From contig JAAWCD010000032.1 of the NCBI GenBank assembly GCA_022793095.1, forward strand, positions 1 through 38,876: a DNA stretch of 38,876 nucleotides. The letters run 5' to 3'. A program made the translations under genes and the position numbers. Below are positions 12,991 to 22,100 of this stretch, in pieces (the first letter of the stretch is position 1; each line of letters begins with the position of its first letter). The DNA is from Oscillospiraceae bacterium. Its GTDB lineage: Bacteria > Bacillota > Clostridia > Oscillospirales > Oscillospiraceae. Below the pieces are notes generated by a model. It saw only the letters and a program-made list of their open reading frames with translations. It had not been told where the DNA came from and made no database searches.

Positions 12991-13983
12991 TCAGCCGTTG
13001 GAACCGGCGAAAAGCTGCTCCACATCCTGCGGAGCAGCGGTGTCCAGTGTGAGATTGCCGCTGCTGTCAATGGTCAGGCCGGACCCTTCCCGGACCATGA
13101 CGCCGCCAAGCGTGGTGCCGGTCGCTGCCGGTAATGGACGGCCCGTTCCAGGGCCCCATCCTCCACCGGCCGCGCCAGACGTGGCGCAAAGCAGCGTCAG
13201 CGTGGCGGTCATGTTTGCTGCTGGCACAGATTTCGCGTAAAGCCGCAATACCCCATCCATTGTCTGGGCTACGGTGGAAAGCTCACAGTCCATGGCCGTT
13301 TTGAGGTGTTCCAAATGGACGCTCAACTGCGGCTGCATAGTCTCTGTCATTCCGTCCACGGGGATATCCACATGAAGGCCATAGTTGTCCTCTGAATCCA
13401 AATCCTCTGTGTCCTCGCAGCCCTCCTCAATGCGTCCGGCGCCGTCTGTCCACCCTTCTTTCGGAATGGTGATTTCAAGTACGGCAATCGCCTCAGCAAT
13501 CAGCTGCTTCACAGCGGCATAGGTGGCGATGGCGTCCGGGTCGATGGTGGCTGACACGTTATCCACATCACCCACCGCGGCAATCATGTCAAAGTGGGCC
13601 AGCTTGCCCACAATAGAGCTTGAAGGGCGAATCCACTCCGGCTCGTTCTCCAGGCACAAGGCTGTGAACGGGACCTCGCCATCGTCCGGGTCCTCGGCAT
13701 AGAGAATGAGCCAAGTGCAATAAAACCCGTTCTCCACATTGGCGCTGTTGATTTGAACCGACACCTGACACTCACCGTCAATCGGATTGGTAACAGCACT
13801 TATCATGGCGTCCATGACATACTCAGGCGGTTCTGTGAGTGTCTTGGGCGTCAGGTCCTCCGGCAGCACCCCCTTGCCAACAGCCACACGGGTGTAGTGC
13901 ATCCGGCACCGGCCCGCGAGGACTTTGGCAATGAGGGCGACACCCTTTAGACTGCCATAGCAGCCATCTTCAAATCTTGGCAC
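12991..13983 (-). CDS. phage tail-collar fibre protein (DUF3751-like)
   Basis: Encodes 330 residues with a GTG start at 13983, five bases after AAAGGAGGAG. The first 170 residues (YTRVAVGKGVLPEDLTPKTLTE, WLILYAEDPDDGEVPF, KLAHFDMIAAVGDVDNVSATI) fit the tail-collar fibre N-terminal domain that attaches fibres to the baseplate in P2-like and Firmicute myoviruses. A helical stretch follows (AAVKQLIAEAI), then an acidic linker. The C-terminal part is Gly/Thr-rich with GGVMVREGSGLTIDSSGNLTLD, a common fibre motif. It directly follows the gpI-like gene, the standard J-I-H order. It would form the base of the host-recognition fibre. Confidence 0.75.
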   Translation of the reverse strand: MPRFEDGCYGSLKGVALIAKVLAGRCRMHYTRVAVGKGVLPEDLTPKTLTEPPEYVMDAMISAVTNPIDGECQVSVQINSANVENGFYCTWLILYAEDPDDGEVPFTALCLENEPEWIRPSSSIVGKLAHFDMIAAVGDVDNVSATIDPDAIATYAAVKQLIAEAIAVLEITIPKEGWTDGAGRIEEGCEDTEDLDSEDNYGLHVDIPVDGMTETMQPQLSVHLEHLKTAMDCELSTVAQTMDGVLRLYAKSVPAANMTATLTLLCATSGAAGGGWGPGTGRPLPAATGTTLGGVMVREGSGLTIDSSGNLTLDTAAPQDVEQLFAGSNG

Positions 13984-13997
13984 GGGTACTCCTCCTT

Positions 13998-14843
13998 TTA
14001 GTCGATCCGCTTGGGTTTGATGCGGCTGTGCATGTAGGCACCACCCTTGCCGTTCTGACGGCCCACAGCAGCCTTTTGGGCAGCGGGCGGAGCTCCGATA
14101 AGAGCGGGTGGGAGGAAGCCGCCATGCGAAACAGAAACAAGGCTATGGACCGTCTTTTTCCCGCTGGTGATGGGCGGAGGCCAAAGGCCGGTTTGCACAA
14201 CTCCGGCATGGCCCACTTTCATGTTCAAAACGTGCTCCCGGTCCTCCCCAATAGGATGGTACCCGTAGAATCTGCCGATTGCCCCGCCATGTGCGATGGG
14301 CAAGTCATAACGGTATGTCCGGTAGGTTCGTATATACAGCCGCATGCCCACACCGGCGGCAAGAATTCGTTTGATGGCCCAGGCGATGGGCTCGATCAGC
14401 TCTTGCCGCTCCTGCGTCAGGAGCAGCCAGTCTACATAGAGGGCGATTTTGGCCGGAAGCACATCCTCGAACTTGATGTCGTGTTCCTCGACGCCAAGCA
14501 GGTCAGCGGCAGCCCTGATAACCGTATCGGTATCGCCGCCGGACAGCTGGGATAAAATCTTGACTCGGATTGCGAGGCGGTAGAGGGCATCGTTTTCGCT
14601 GAACCGCCGGACACCCCAGTTGGCCCCATACCTGTCCAGGACAGCGCCCTTCGCCGCCTCAAGGTCATCCCATTGCTTTACCAGCTCCGCGTTTTCCTGC
14701 ACGATGTCCAGGCCCCAGGCGAACAGAGAGAACAGTTTGCCGATGCTTGTCTCCAGCGGGCGGCCCTGCTGGTGGTTATCGTAGTCCTTCCGGCTGTAGG
14801 CACTGGTCAGCGCATACAGCATTTCAGATAGATAGTTCTTCAT
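13998..14843 (-). CDS. baseplate wedge/tail protein I-like
   Basis: Encodes 281 residues. The ATG at 14843 overlaps the stop of the baseplate J gene (ATGA). The N-terminal half is helical (LYALTSAYSRKDYDNHQQG, LEAAKGAVLDRYGANWGV, LYRLAIRVKILSQLSGGDTD). It resembles the P2 gpI/YmfQ-type baseplate proteins, including an RVKI...GGDTDTVIRAAADLLG segment and a membrane-free AALYVDW-like strand region. The C-terminal third is Gly/Pro/basic and probably disordered (PPALIGAPPAAQKAAVGRQNGKGG in pieces). Between J and the collar fibre, it likely joins fibres to the baseplate wedge. Confidence 0.72.
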   Translation of the reverse strand: MKNYLSEMLYALTSAYSRKDYDNHQQGRPLETSIGKLFSLFAWGLDIVQENAELVKQWDDLEAAKGAVLDRYGANWGVRRFSENDALYRLAIRVKILSQLSGGDTDTVIRAAADLLGVEEHDIKFEDVLPAKIALYVDWLLLTQERQELIEPIAWAIKRILAAGVGMRLYIRTYRTYRYDLPIAHGGAIGRFYGYHPIGEDREHVLNMKVGHAGVVQTGLWPPPITSGKKTVHSLVSVSHGGFLPPALIGAPPAAQKAAVGRQNGKGGAYMHSRIKPKRID

Positions 14844-16018
14844 TCCACGATCACCATACTTTCGTTGGTGACGGCCTTCTCCCTGGCGGCGATCTCGATG
14901 TTCTTCCAGCTGAAATGTTCGCCATCGGAGCTGATCTGGAGGTCGAAGTCCACCACTCCAGGCACTTTCAGGACGACAGTAGGTAGGGTCACGCTAATAA
15001 CATCCTGTCCGATGTTCAGACCGCCGCGGGTGTTTATGCCAATATGCTGGATGATTGCCTGCTTGATACGCTCGATACCGTCCAGGGGGAACTTGCTGTC
15101 GGTCACGAGGTTGAACACTTTCACCCATATGCCGGCGGGGGTAGGGCGGCTGAAATGGACATCGTAGAGCCTCCCGTCCGCTTTGACTACAGGGACCGTT
15201 GTATTCCCGTAAGTCTGGATGCCCGCGGCCTTCCGGCGGTAGATGGCTTTCGCCACATCCTCGTCCAATCCTCCATACGCGACGATCTCAATGGAGTGCG
15301 GGGGCAGCCCGGTTTTGCTCTCAAAATCGGTGTCGTTTTCCTCCCCGGCGGCCGCGATGACCGCCTCAACACTCTCGTATATCTCCGCGATGATGGCATC
15401 AATGTTCACGCCGCCAGCGAAGTCCACCGATTTGTAGTACCGCTCCCGGAACTCAGCGGGAGTCTCTGTGTTTCTGCCGCCTTCAAAGGCTTTCGCGTTT
15501 ATCACAGACCTGATGCCGAGCTTCGGGTTCGAGATATTCTTTATTGTCCCCTCTGGGGAGTTGCCATCTGGCCCGGCGACCGCCGCCGATGCGGGGAGGG
15601 TCACGCTACCTCCTGTGATTACTCCGGCCCTGATCGTAACGTACTGCACCCCCGCGGTAGTCTCGGCAAGAAAGCCCTCCGGTACCTCCACATCGTCGTC
15701 ACCGGAGAACGTTAGATAGCCCATGGCCTTCTGCGCTCCCAAAAGCCGTATGCCAATCATCCGGCCCAGGTGGAGCAGGCTGACACCAACCGCCGTGTCA
15801 ACGAACCGGCTGTTATACACGTCCTCTAGAGTAGAGAACAGGAGGTTCAGCACCCATGTGAAGATCCGCAGGAAGATTCCGAGTGGGGACCGCACGGTCA
15901 GGTTGGCCTTGGAACCGAACAGCTCACGGGCCTTGTACTCCAAGGCATCCAGCAGTTCTGCGTAGGTCGGACGCCGGAATCCTGCATCGGTCAGGCCCCA
16001 TTCATTCGGTTTTGCCAT
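14840..16018 (-). CDS. baseplate J/gp47-like protein
   Basis: Encodes 392 residues; the ATG at 16018 shares its first base with the preceding TAA. The sequence has the J-family layout: an N-terminal helical region (TYAELLDALEYKARELFG), LLHLGRMIGIRLLGAQKAMG, a strand domain with VPEGFLAETTAGVQYVT, a central PAEFRERYYKSVDFAGGVN segment, and HSIEIVAYGGLDEDVAKAIY. Baseplate J proteins form the wedge of contractile tails and link the hub to fibres. Its place between a gp25-like protein and gpI is the conserved order. Start, length and context agree well. Confidence 0.9.
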   Translation of the reverse strand: MAKPNEWGLTDAGFRRPTYAELLDALEYKARELFGSKANLTVRSPLGIFLRIFTWVLNLLFSTLEDVYNSRFVDTAVGVSLLHLGRMIGIRLLGAQKAMGYLTFSGDDDVEVPEGFLAETTAGVQYVTIRAGVITGGSVTLPASAAVAGPDGNSPEGTIKNISNPKLGIRSVINAKAFEGGRNTETPAEFRERYYKSVDFAGGVNIDAIIAEIYESVEAVIAAAGEENDTDFESKTGLPPHSIEIVAYGGLDEDVAKAIYRRKAAGIQTYGNTTVPVVKADGRLYDVHFSRPTPAGIWVKVFNLVTDSKFPLDGIERIKQAIIQHIGINTRGGLNIGQDVISVTLPTVVLKVPGVVDFDLQISSDGEHFSWKNIEIAAREKAVTNESMVIVE

Positions 16019-16389
16019 TACGCTGTCACCTCCAATGCGATTGCCTCGCCGCTGACGAGCGTAGCCGAAAATTCAGCTGCCACATTCCGTCCGTCATATG
16101 AGACATTAAGTGTATCTATCCGGGAAATCTCATCTTCCTGGAAAATGGCCTCTCGGACAATATCCTGAATCTCGTTGATATCTATTTCATTCTGGTTCAT
16201 GCCCACAATGCGCTCATAGTCGGTGCCGTGTATCAAATCAGCGAAGAATTCAGCCTTCCATGTCAGGAGTGCGTGGCGCACATTCTGGACGGTCGTATCA
16301 GCGCCGTAGATTTTCACAAAGTTGCCGCCCTCGTCGAACACCAAATCGCGTGTCTCAGGGTCAATCAACAGGGTCATGTTTTCATCCAC
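16018..16389 (-). CDS. gp25-like baseplate wedge protein (DUF2634-like)
   Basis: Encodes 123 residues from a GTG at 16389, eight bases after AGGAGG; a GTG at 16398 is too close to that site and an ATG at 16377 is an alternative. The sequence has LVFDEGGNFVKIYGADTTVQNVRHALLTWKAEFF (in pieces), GTDYERIVGMN, and IQDIVREAIFQEDEISRIDTLNV. This matches the compact fold of T4 gp25/W-type proteins and the DUF2634 group. These start sheath assembly at the baseplate. It lies between PAAR and J as in other contractile systems. Confidence 0.78.
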   Translation of the reverse strand: MDENMTLLIDPETRDLVFDEGGNFVKIYGADTTVQNVRHALLTWKAEFFADLIHGTDYERIVGMNQNEIDINEIQDIVREAIFQEDEISRIDTLNVSYDGRNVAAEFSATLVSGEAIALEVTA

Positions 16390-16402
16390 GTCGCGCACCT
16401 CC

Positions 16403-16693
16403 TCAGCCGCCGATCATCACACTGGGGCTTCCGTCCTGGACTGCTCCGCCTATGGAGACAGCATCGCCAATGCGGGCGGCAGGCTTTCCATTGATGACCA
16501 CCTTGGAGCTCCCAGTGGCAATCACATCCTGGTGGACAGGATGCGCTATGCAGCTGTGGGTGGAGTAGTGGTCCCCCACGCGCCCGGCCGGTCGCCCGTT
16601 GATGTAGACGTTCGGGCTCCCCTCGACGAGGGGGACGGGCGGACAGGCGTCATGCCCGGTGCAATTATCGTTCAGCCTCGTGGCCGCTGGCAT
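16403..16693 (-). CDS. PAAR-domain tail spike tip
   Basis: Encodes 96 residues; TAGGAGGCGATTCT precedes the ATG at 16693. It is a single PAAR domain with the repeated turn phrases VYINGRPAGRVGDHY and VVINGKPAARIGDAVS. His/Cys residues suited to metal binding are present (CTGHDACPP, HSCIAHPVHQD). PAAR proteins cap the central spike as a sharp, metal-stabilised cone that pierces the envelope on sheath contraction. It directly follows the spike gene at 16705-17304, its expected partner. Presence in a probable Gram-positive phage is not unusual for this type of contractile tail. Confidence 0.9.
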   Translation of the reverse strand: MPAATRLNDNCTGHDACPPVPLVEGSPNVYINGRPAGRVGDHYSTHSCIAHPVHQDVIATGSSKVVINGKPAARIGDAVSIGGAVQDGSPSVMIGG

Positions 16694-16704
16694 AGAATCG
16701 CCTC

Positions 16705-17304
16705 CTAATTGAGATACAGCTTGTCGCCGGTCGTGACCACCATCTTCCCATCCAGTGTGATGGTCATATCGGTGGACTTCATGTCAATCGAGGTTGCAGT
16801 GAACTCGGCGGTGGTGTCTTCGTTTTTCACAATCACCTTATCCTTAGTAACGGCAACATAAATCTTGCCGTCCTCGGTGGCAATGCAGATACTCTCGTCT
16901 GGCAGTCCTTTGACCGTGTAGCTCCCGGCCACCAGCGCCCCCACAAAGATGGCGTCGGTCGTGGCGTGGTTCCGCTCGGTCAAAGGCTTGGCCTCCTTGC
17001 CTCCGGTCACGGTGGCGTCCATATCGTGGTCCAGATAGACCACGGTGCCGATGTCGCCCTCTTTTATCCAGGGGCGGAAGAGAAAGCCGCCACAGTGCGT
17101 GAGGGCCACGGGGACCTTCAGGATCGGCGGCTGGCTTTCATACTTTCCGTTCTCCAGGTGTTTTGAGAGCGGCTGGACGTTCACGGTCATCTTTGCGGGG
17201 TCAAAGGCCGTCACTTGCACCGTAGCGGCCACACAGATGGATTCTCGGAGCTTGTCATCGTGAATCCGCTGGTAATTGTATTGATTTACATCGGCCAGTC
17301 CCAT
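16705..17304 (-). CDS. baseplate spike protein, Gp138/gpV-like
   Basis: Encodes 199 residues. The ATG at 17304 is about eight bases from GAGGAGG; a TTG two codons earlier is too close. Residues about 20-115 form an OB-like domain: CVAATVQVTAFDPAKMTVNV, then VPVALTHCGGFLFRPWIKEGD and GTVVYLDHDMD, the pattern of Gp138-type spike N-termini. The C-terminal part is a beta-helix-like run of short strands (YVAVTKDKVIVKNEDTTAEF, then IDMKSTDMTITLDGKMVVTT). It would trimerise to form the central needle, capped by the neighbouring PAAR protein. Confidence 0.82.
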   Translation of the reverse strand: MGLADVNQYNYQRIHDDKLRESICVAATVQVTAFDPAKMTVNVQPLSKHLENGKYESQPPILKVPVALTHCGGFLFRPWIKEGDIGTVVYLDHDMDATVTGGKEAKPLTERNHATTDAIFVGALVAGSYTVKGLPDESICIATEDGKIYVAVTKDKVIVKNEDTTAEFTATSIDMKSTDMTITLDGKMVVTTGDKLYLN

Positions 17305-17317
17305 ACGCAAGCCCTCC

Positions 17318-18160
17318 TCAGTATGGTTTCAGCTCCATGGAGGTCTTCCAATCTCCGGTCCGGCCTCCCTTATGGCTACCCTTTACAACGATGAATCTGC
17401 CGTTCAAGTCGCTGGACTGGACCTTCACGACCTCGGCAGTGGCGATGTTGTAGTTGAGCAGAGAGGAGCGGGAGATGGTGTCCTCTTTCCGATCCTCCCC
17501 GGTCTTCTGCGAGTTCAAGTCAGTCTCGACCTGGATGGAAACGGTCTCCTCGTCGGAACGGAGGAGGCCGGTAGCCGGGGTGAGCGTGACACCGTTGTTG
17601 ATGCCGTCATCCGCCTTTGTGATGTAGACCTGCCCGGTGGTGCGAATGATGAACCGGCTCTTGCATTCGTTCACCACAATCTCCGTGAGCACCTTCTTCA
17701 GATTGCCCCGGCAGACGCGCCCCCGCGGATAGCTGGTGTCGATGGACAGTTCGCACCTGGCAACCTCCACTCCGAAGATGTTCAGCAGGTCCCGGATGAT
17801 TGTGGACGCTTTCATGTTCTCCGTGTAGGTCTTGTTGACGATCCGCCCCAGGATTTCCTCCGCGCAGGGCTGGACGGTCAGGGTAGACGTCCAGTCCACA
17901 TTGCTCTGCTTGTGTTTCAGCCCGACCACCTTGCCGACCAGGATGCAGCCGACATTCCCCTGGTAGCCGGCGTTCAGAATCACGGGATCATCCTTCTTGA
18001 TGCCGTTGCGGGTGTTGGTGGAGAGGTTTGTCACGGTCACGGTGGCCACCGGGGGTTCGTCGCTGTCTTCGAAGGGAATGTCGAACGTGAAGTTCATTCC
18101 GTCCAAGTCGTACTTGTTGCCCCCGATGACCAGCGTGGCCGCCCTGATCCAAAAGGCCAT
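17318..18160 (-). CDS. baseplate hub protein (gp44/XkdQ/gpD-like)
   Basis: Encodes 280 residues; AAGGAAGGTGG precedes the ATG at 18160. The N-terminal domain reads IPFEDSDEPPVATVTVTNLS, then IKKDDPVILNAGYQGNVGCILVG, typical of hub proteins that form the ring below the tail tube. The middle part (ASTIIRDLLNIFGVEVARCEL) and the CRGNLKKVLTEIVVNECKSRFIIR segment match the Mu gp44/XkdQ/late control D group. The end has LNGRFIVVKGSHKGGRTGDW, also common there. Lies between the plug and the spike, as in related tails. Confidence 0.8.
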   Translation of the reverse strand: MAFWIRAATLVIGGNKYDLDGMNFTFDIPFEDSDEPPVATVTVTNLSTNTRNGIKKDDPVILNAGYQGNVGCILVGKVVGLKHKQSNVDWTSTLTVQPCAEEILGRIVNKTYTENMKASTIIRDLLNIFGVEVARCELSIDTSYPRGRVCRGNLKKVLTEIVVNECKSRFIIRTTGQVYITKADDGINNGVTLTPATGLLRSDEETVSIQVETDLNSQKTGEDRKEDTISRSSLLNYNIATAEVVKVQSSDLNGRFIVVKGSHKGGRTGDWKTSMELKPY

Positions 18161-18161
18161 A

Positions 18162-18518
18162 TCACTCCACCTTCCTTTCGTGGAGGTAGAGCTTTACATC
18201 CTTCCCGAAGTTCTCCCATGTGACCTCGGAGATGTTGTCGCCGGTGATGCAGGACGGGATGATGACCGGAATAGGGAACCGCTCGTCCTCGACCACGTTG
18301 AACAGGGGGCGGCCATAGCGGACGATATCCCCGAAGGCGAGGACGTTTCCATTCACGTCATATAGGTCCATCGTGAAGAACTTCCCGGTTGCGTTGTACT
18401 TGACCGTGAACGAGTAGGTGCGGTCAGTCAGCTTCACTGAAAAGGTGTATGGCACACGCGATACATCGATGGCGATATACTGCACATCGGAGTTCAGGTC
18501 TATCAGCTGCAGGGCCAT
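18162..18518 (-). CDS. baseplate plug-like protein
   Basis: Encodes 118 residues; AAGGGGGAACGGAT precedes the ATG at 18518. The sequence is almost all strand, with SVKLTDRTYSFTVKYNATGKFFTMDLYDVNGN (in pieces) and GRPLFNVVEDERFP. This fits the small 'baseplate plug' family described in contractile cyanophage Pam3 and in many Firmicute myoviruses. It would line or close the channel between tube and hub. It sits between the Dit-like and hub genes, with one base between its stop and the hub start. Confidence 0.72.
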   Translation of the reverse strand: MALQLIDLNSDVQYIAIDVSRVPYTFSVKLTDRTYSFTVKYNATGKFFTMDLYDVNGNVLAFGDIVRYGRPLFNVVEDERFPIPVIIPSCITGDNISEVTWENFGKDVKLYLHERKVE

Positions 18519-18530
18519 ATCCGTTCCCCC

Positions 18531-19124
18531 TTACACAGCAAGGCCGTTATAGGCCCCGGTCTGCCTCGTCAGCGGCGCGGCGTTGCTGGGCTGTGTGTAA
18601 GCCGCCCTATGCCGCTCTGCGCTGGCCGAGCTTACCGATTGCAGGGACACCATTGTCAGACCAGCGTTGGCTGTTTTCGCCAGCTGCTGGTCGCCAGCCT
18701 TTCCGTCATCCTGGCTGGTCATGGGTAGTTCCCCGTCTATAGGGACATACTCTGCGGAATTGATCTGTATTTGTTTCAGAGTCGCAGAGAAGGATGCGCC
18801 ATCTCTATTCTTGGACGAGCGGTCAAACTTGAGGCTCGTAAAGACAAGGTTGGACATCCGGGTAACCCCGATGTAGGTGATGATGTCCCGCGATGCTCGC
18901 ATGGATTTCAAAGCGTTTATCGCGCCGTTGCCGCCGATAATGACGCCAGAGATATTGAGGGTGCCGGATGCGTTGTTCACATGGTCGTTGATCTCTGCCC
19001 CATTTTCGATGGGATTGGAGGTGACGGTGCTGCTGTAACTCTCGCTTTCCTTTTCAACGACACCGTTTTTCAAGGGTTCAAAGCGGACCGTGCCGCCTTT
19101 TCTGCTGGTGAGTATATAAGCCAT
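18531..19124 (-). CDS. Dit-like tail/baseplate protein
   Basis: Encodes 197 residues. The ATG at 19124 follows TTGGAGGTGG; a frame extending to 19142 lacks a site. The N-terminal strand domain (VRFEPLKNGVVEKESESYSS, then IENGAEINDHVNNASGTLNISG) resembles the Dit-like N-terminal domain of contractile tails. A helical GAINALKSMRASRDIITYIG and a second strand part with NLVFTSLKFDRS follow. The C-terminal 50 residues are Ala/Ser/Gln-rich and probably flexible. It would cap the tape-measure end of the tube and start the baseplate. Confidence 0.7.
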   Translation of the reverse strand: MAYILTSRKGGTVRFEPLKNGVVEKESESYSSTVTSNPIENGAEINDHVNNASGTLNISGVIIGGNGAINALKSMRASRDIITYIGVTRMSNLVFTSLKFDRSSKNRDGASFSATLKQIQINSAEYVPIDGELPMTSQDDGKAGDQQLAKTANAGLTMVSLQSVSSASAERHRAAYTQPSNAAPLTRQTGAYNGLAV

Positions 19125-19138
19125 GCCGCCACCTCCAA

Positions 19139-22100
19139 TCAAAATGCATACTGGTTCTTTAGGGCTGCCCGCTGAAGCTCCTCCTCGCGGAACTCATCGT
19201 ACAGTTCCCTCATCTTGGCCTCAAATTCAGCCATAAGCTGGGCTTTCAGCCCCTCCAAGGCCTCGCTGTTTGCATTTCCCTCGACCGTGATTTGGATGGG
19301 GACTACCGGGGCAAAGGTAAACCCGCCGCCGTCATTCCCGGTAGAGCCGCCTTCCGGCTCAGGGGCACCACCGTTGCCGCTGCCATCAACCTGCTCAGGA
19401 TAACCGACCTCGCCGTCTTCGTCGTTGACATACTGTTCGTATCCTGGTGGATTGAAGTCCTCAACGAGCGGATTCACGCTGTAGTAAATGTCGGAGACGT
19501 GTGGGGTGTTGAAGTCCTCAACGACCGGCCTGACCTTGTAGACGGAGTCAGCAACAGTGTTTCCGATTTCATTAATCCCTTCCACGTTGGGGTAGACCCC
19601 GAAGGTCATATCAGAAGGGCCATTCGGCTTGGGTATGTCGATTTCAGGTCCGTCGAGGTTCGTCGGTATCGCGTCCTGCATATCCTCAGAAACGGACTTC
19701 ATGATATTGGCGAACCCGACGCCCACGCCACGGCCAGAATCCTCGCCGATACCGGCAAAGACGGTGGACGGGCTGTGGATGCCAAGGAAGTCCTTGATGC
19801 CGTCCACGATACCGCTTGCAAATCCCTTGACCTTGTCGGCCACCCAGCTGCCCATGGACGAGATACCGCTCCACAGCCCCTCCACGATGCTCTTGCCGAC
19901 GCCCAGCACCATGCCGGGTATCTCACCAAACGCACCGAGAATAGCTGCGCCAATCGCCGGGAGCTGCGCCACAAGCTGAGGTATCGCAGAGATGATACCG
20001 GCCCCCAGCTCCAAGAGCAAGGTCACGCCGGTCGAGACTATGGAAGGGAAGTTCTCACTCAGGGCGCCGACGATGCCGGTAATGATAGCGGGGATTTGCC
20101 CTATCAGTTCAGGTAGGGCCCCTATGATGCCGGTGGCCAGCGAGGTAAGTATCTGGACACCCTGCTCCAGGATCGTAGGCAGGTTCTCTGAGACGAAGCC
20201 GCAGATGGATGTGATCACCTCTGGTAGCGTTTCGACCAGTATGGGTATCGCGCCAATGATGCCGTCTGTCAGCGACAGCAGAATGGCGGATCCTTGCTCC
20301 AGAATAGTGGGCAGACTCTCCGTCAAGAAGCCAAGTATCTGGTCAATCAGCTCCGGCAACTGCCCGATGAGTATCGGAACCGCACCGATGATGCCGTCTG
20401 CCAGACCGCCGATAAGCTGCATCCCCGCATCGATCACCAGGGGCAGATTTTCCACCAGCGTCCCGGCCATGAGCATCACTGTCTCGACCATGGACGGTAT
20501 CAGCGTGGGAAGCATACCGCCGAGGCCGGATGCCAGCGACGCGATGATTTCCATGGCGGCCCCAGCCAGCACCGGCAGACTGTTCAGGATGCCATCGCCC
20601 AGCAGGGTCACAATCTGCATCGCCGCGTCAATGATCAGCGGCGCATTATCCAGCAGCCCTTGTCCCAGGGCGCCGAGCAGCTGCATCCCGGCGTCAATCG
20701 CGGCCGGCAGCATCTCGACGATCATGCCGAGGCCGTCGCTCAGGATGCCGCCGAGAGCACCCATCGCCCCGGTTAGGCCGCCCTCCTGGAACGCCTCAGA
20801 GAGTTTCGTGACCGAATCTGTGCCAAATTGTGTAAAGTGCCGCAGGGATGGGGTCAGCCCGTCGGAGATAACAATTTGAGCGCCCTCTAAGGCGCTCTTG
20901 AACAGCGTTATATCGCCGGCCAGGTTGTCAAGCTGGGTATCGGCCATGGCTTGGGCCGCGCCCGATGTATTGTCAAAGGCGGTTTGCAGCTCCCCAAGGT
21001 CGCCGCCGAGGGCTTTAACGACATCCTCTTGGGATGTGCCAGCGTCTGCGGCCTCCAGAAGTGCATCGGCAAAGGCTTCGGCGTTGCCACCGGAGGTCTT
21101 GAGGATGTCAGAGAACGCCTTTTCGCTGATACCAAGCTTGCCGAGGTTGCCCTGAATGGCCGTGAGGTCGATCCCGACATCGGACAGTGAATCGGCCAGG
21201 CTGCCCATGTTGACCCAAGCTCCGTCAATAGCCGCGCCCAGCTCATCAAAACGCTCTGCGCTGGTGCCGAGCATGGCGTTTACGGACTTCAGGTCAACCT
21301 TATTGAATATCTCGCGCAGTGCTTGTGTGCGCCCCTCCTGGGTCATCGTAGACAGGGCTGCGTTCAGGTCCCCAAAGGTATCCTTCAATGGACGCATATT
21401 GCCTTCAACATCATACACGGAAACGCCCATCTCAGACAGCATTTTTGTTGCCTTGTCTGTTGGAGCGCCCAAAGACAGTATGATGTTGCGAAGCGCAGTG
21501 CCACCCTCTGCCCCTTTAACACCGTTATCAGCCAAAATGCCCAGCGCTGCACTCATCTCAGTCGTACCGCCGGCAAGGGACTTGGCAGTGCCGCCTACGG
21601 TAAGAATAGCCTCGCCAAGTTGAGCAACACTGGTATTAGACTTAGAACTTGCAGCTGCCATTTTATCTACAAGGTCCGAAGTCTCACTCATCGACAGACC
21701 CAAGGCAGACTGCGCGTCCGTTACCATGTCCGAGGCGGAGGCCAGATCGATGCCACCCGCCGCCGCCAGATTCAGCACGTTTGGCAGCATGGTCATGGAC
21801 TTCCCGGCATCGTAACCGGCCAGGGCCATGTAGTTCAGGGCGCCAGCCGCCTCGGAGGCAGAGAAGGCGGTGTTCGCGCCCATCTCCTGTGCAAACTCTC
21901 GGAGCTGGCTGAAGTTCTGGCTTGCCTCAGAGGTGGCATCGTTCAGATCCGCCACAGAGTAGCCCATCGTGGCGGCTACCTGGGACATGGACGAATCGAA
22001 GGCTTTTCCGGTATTGATGGCCGAGGTGGTAAATACCCCGACCGCCGCAGTGGCAGCAGTCAGACCGATTGCCGCCACCTTGCCGATGCCCTTCAGGATG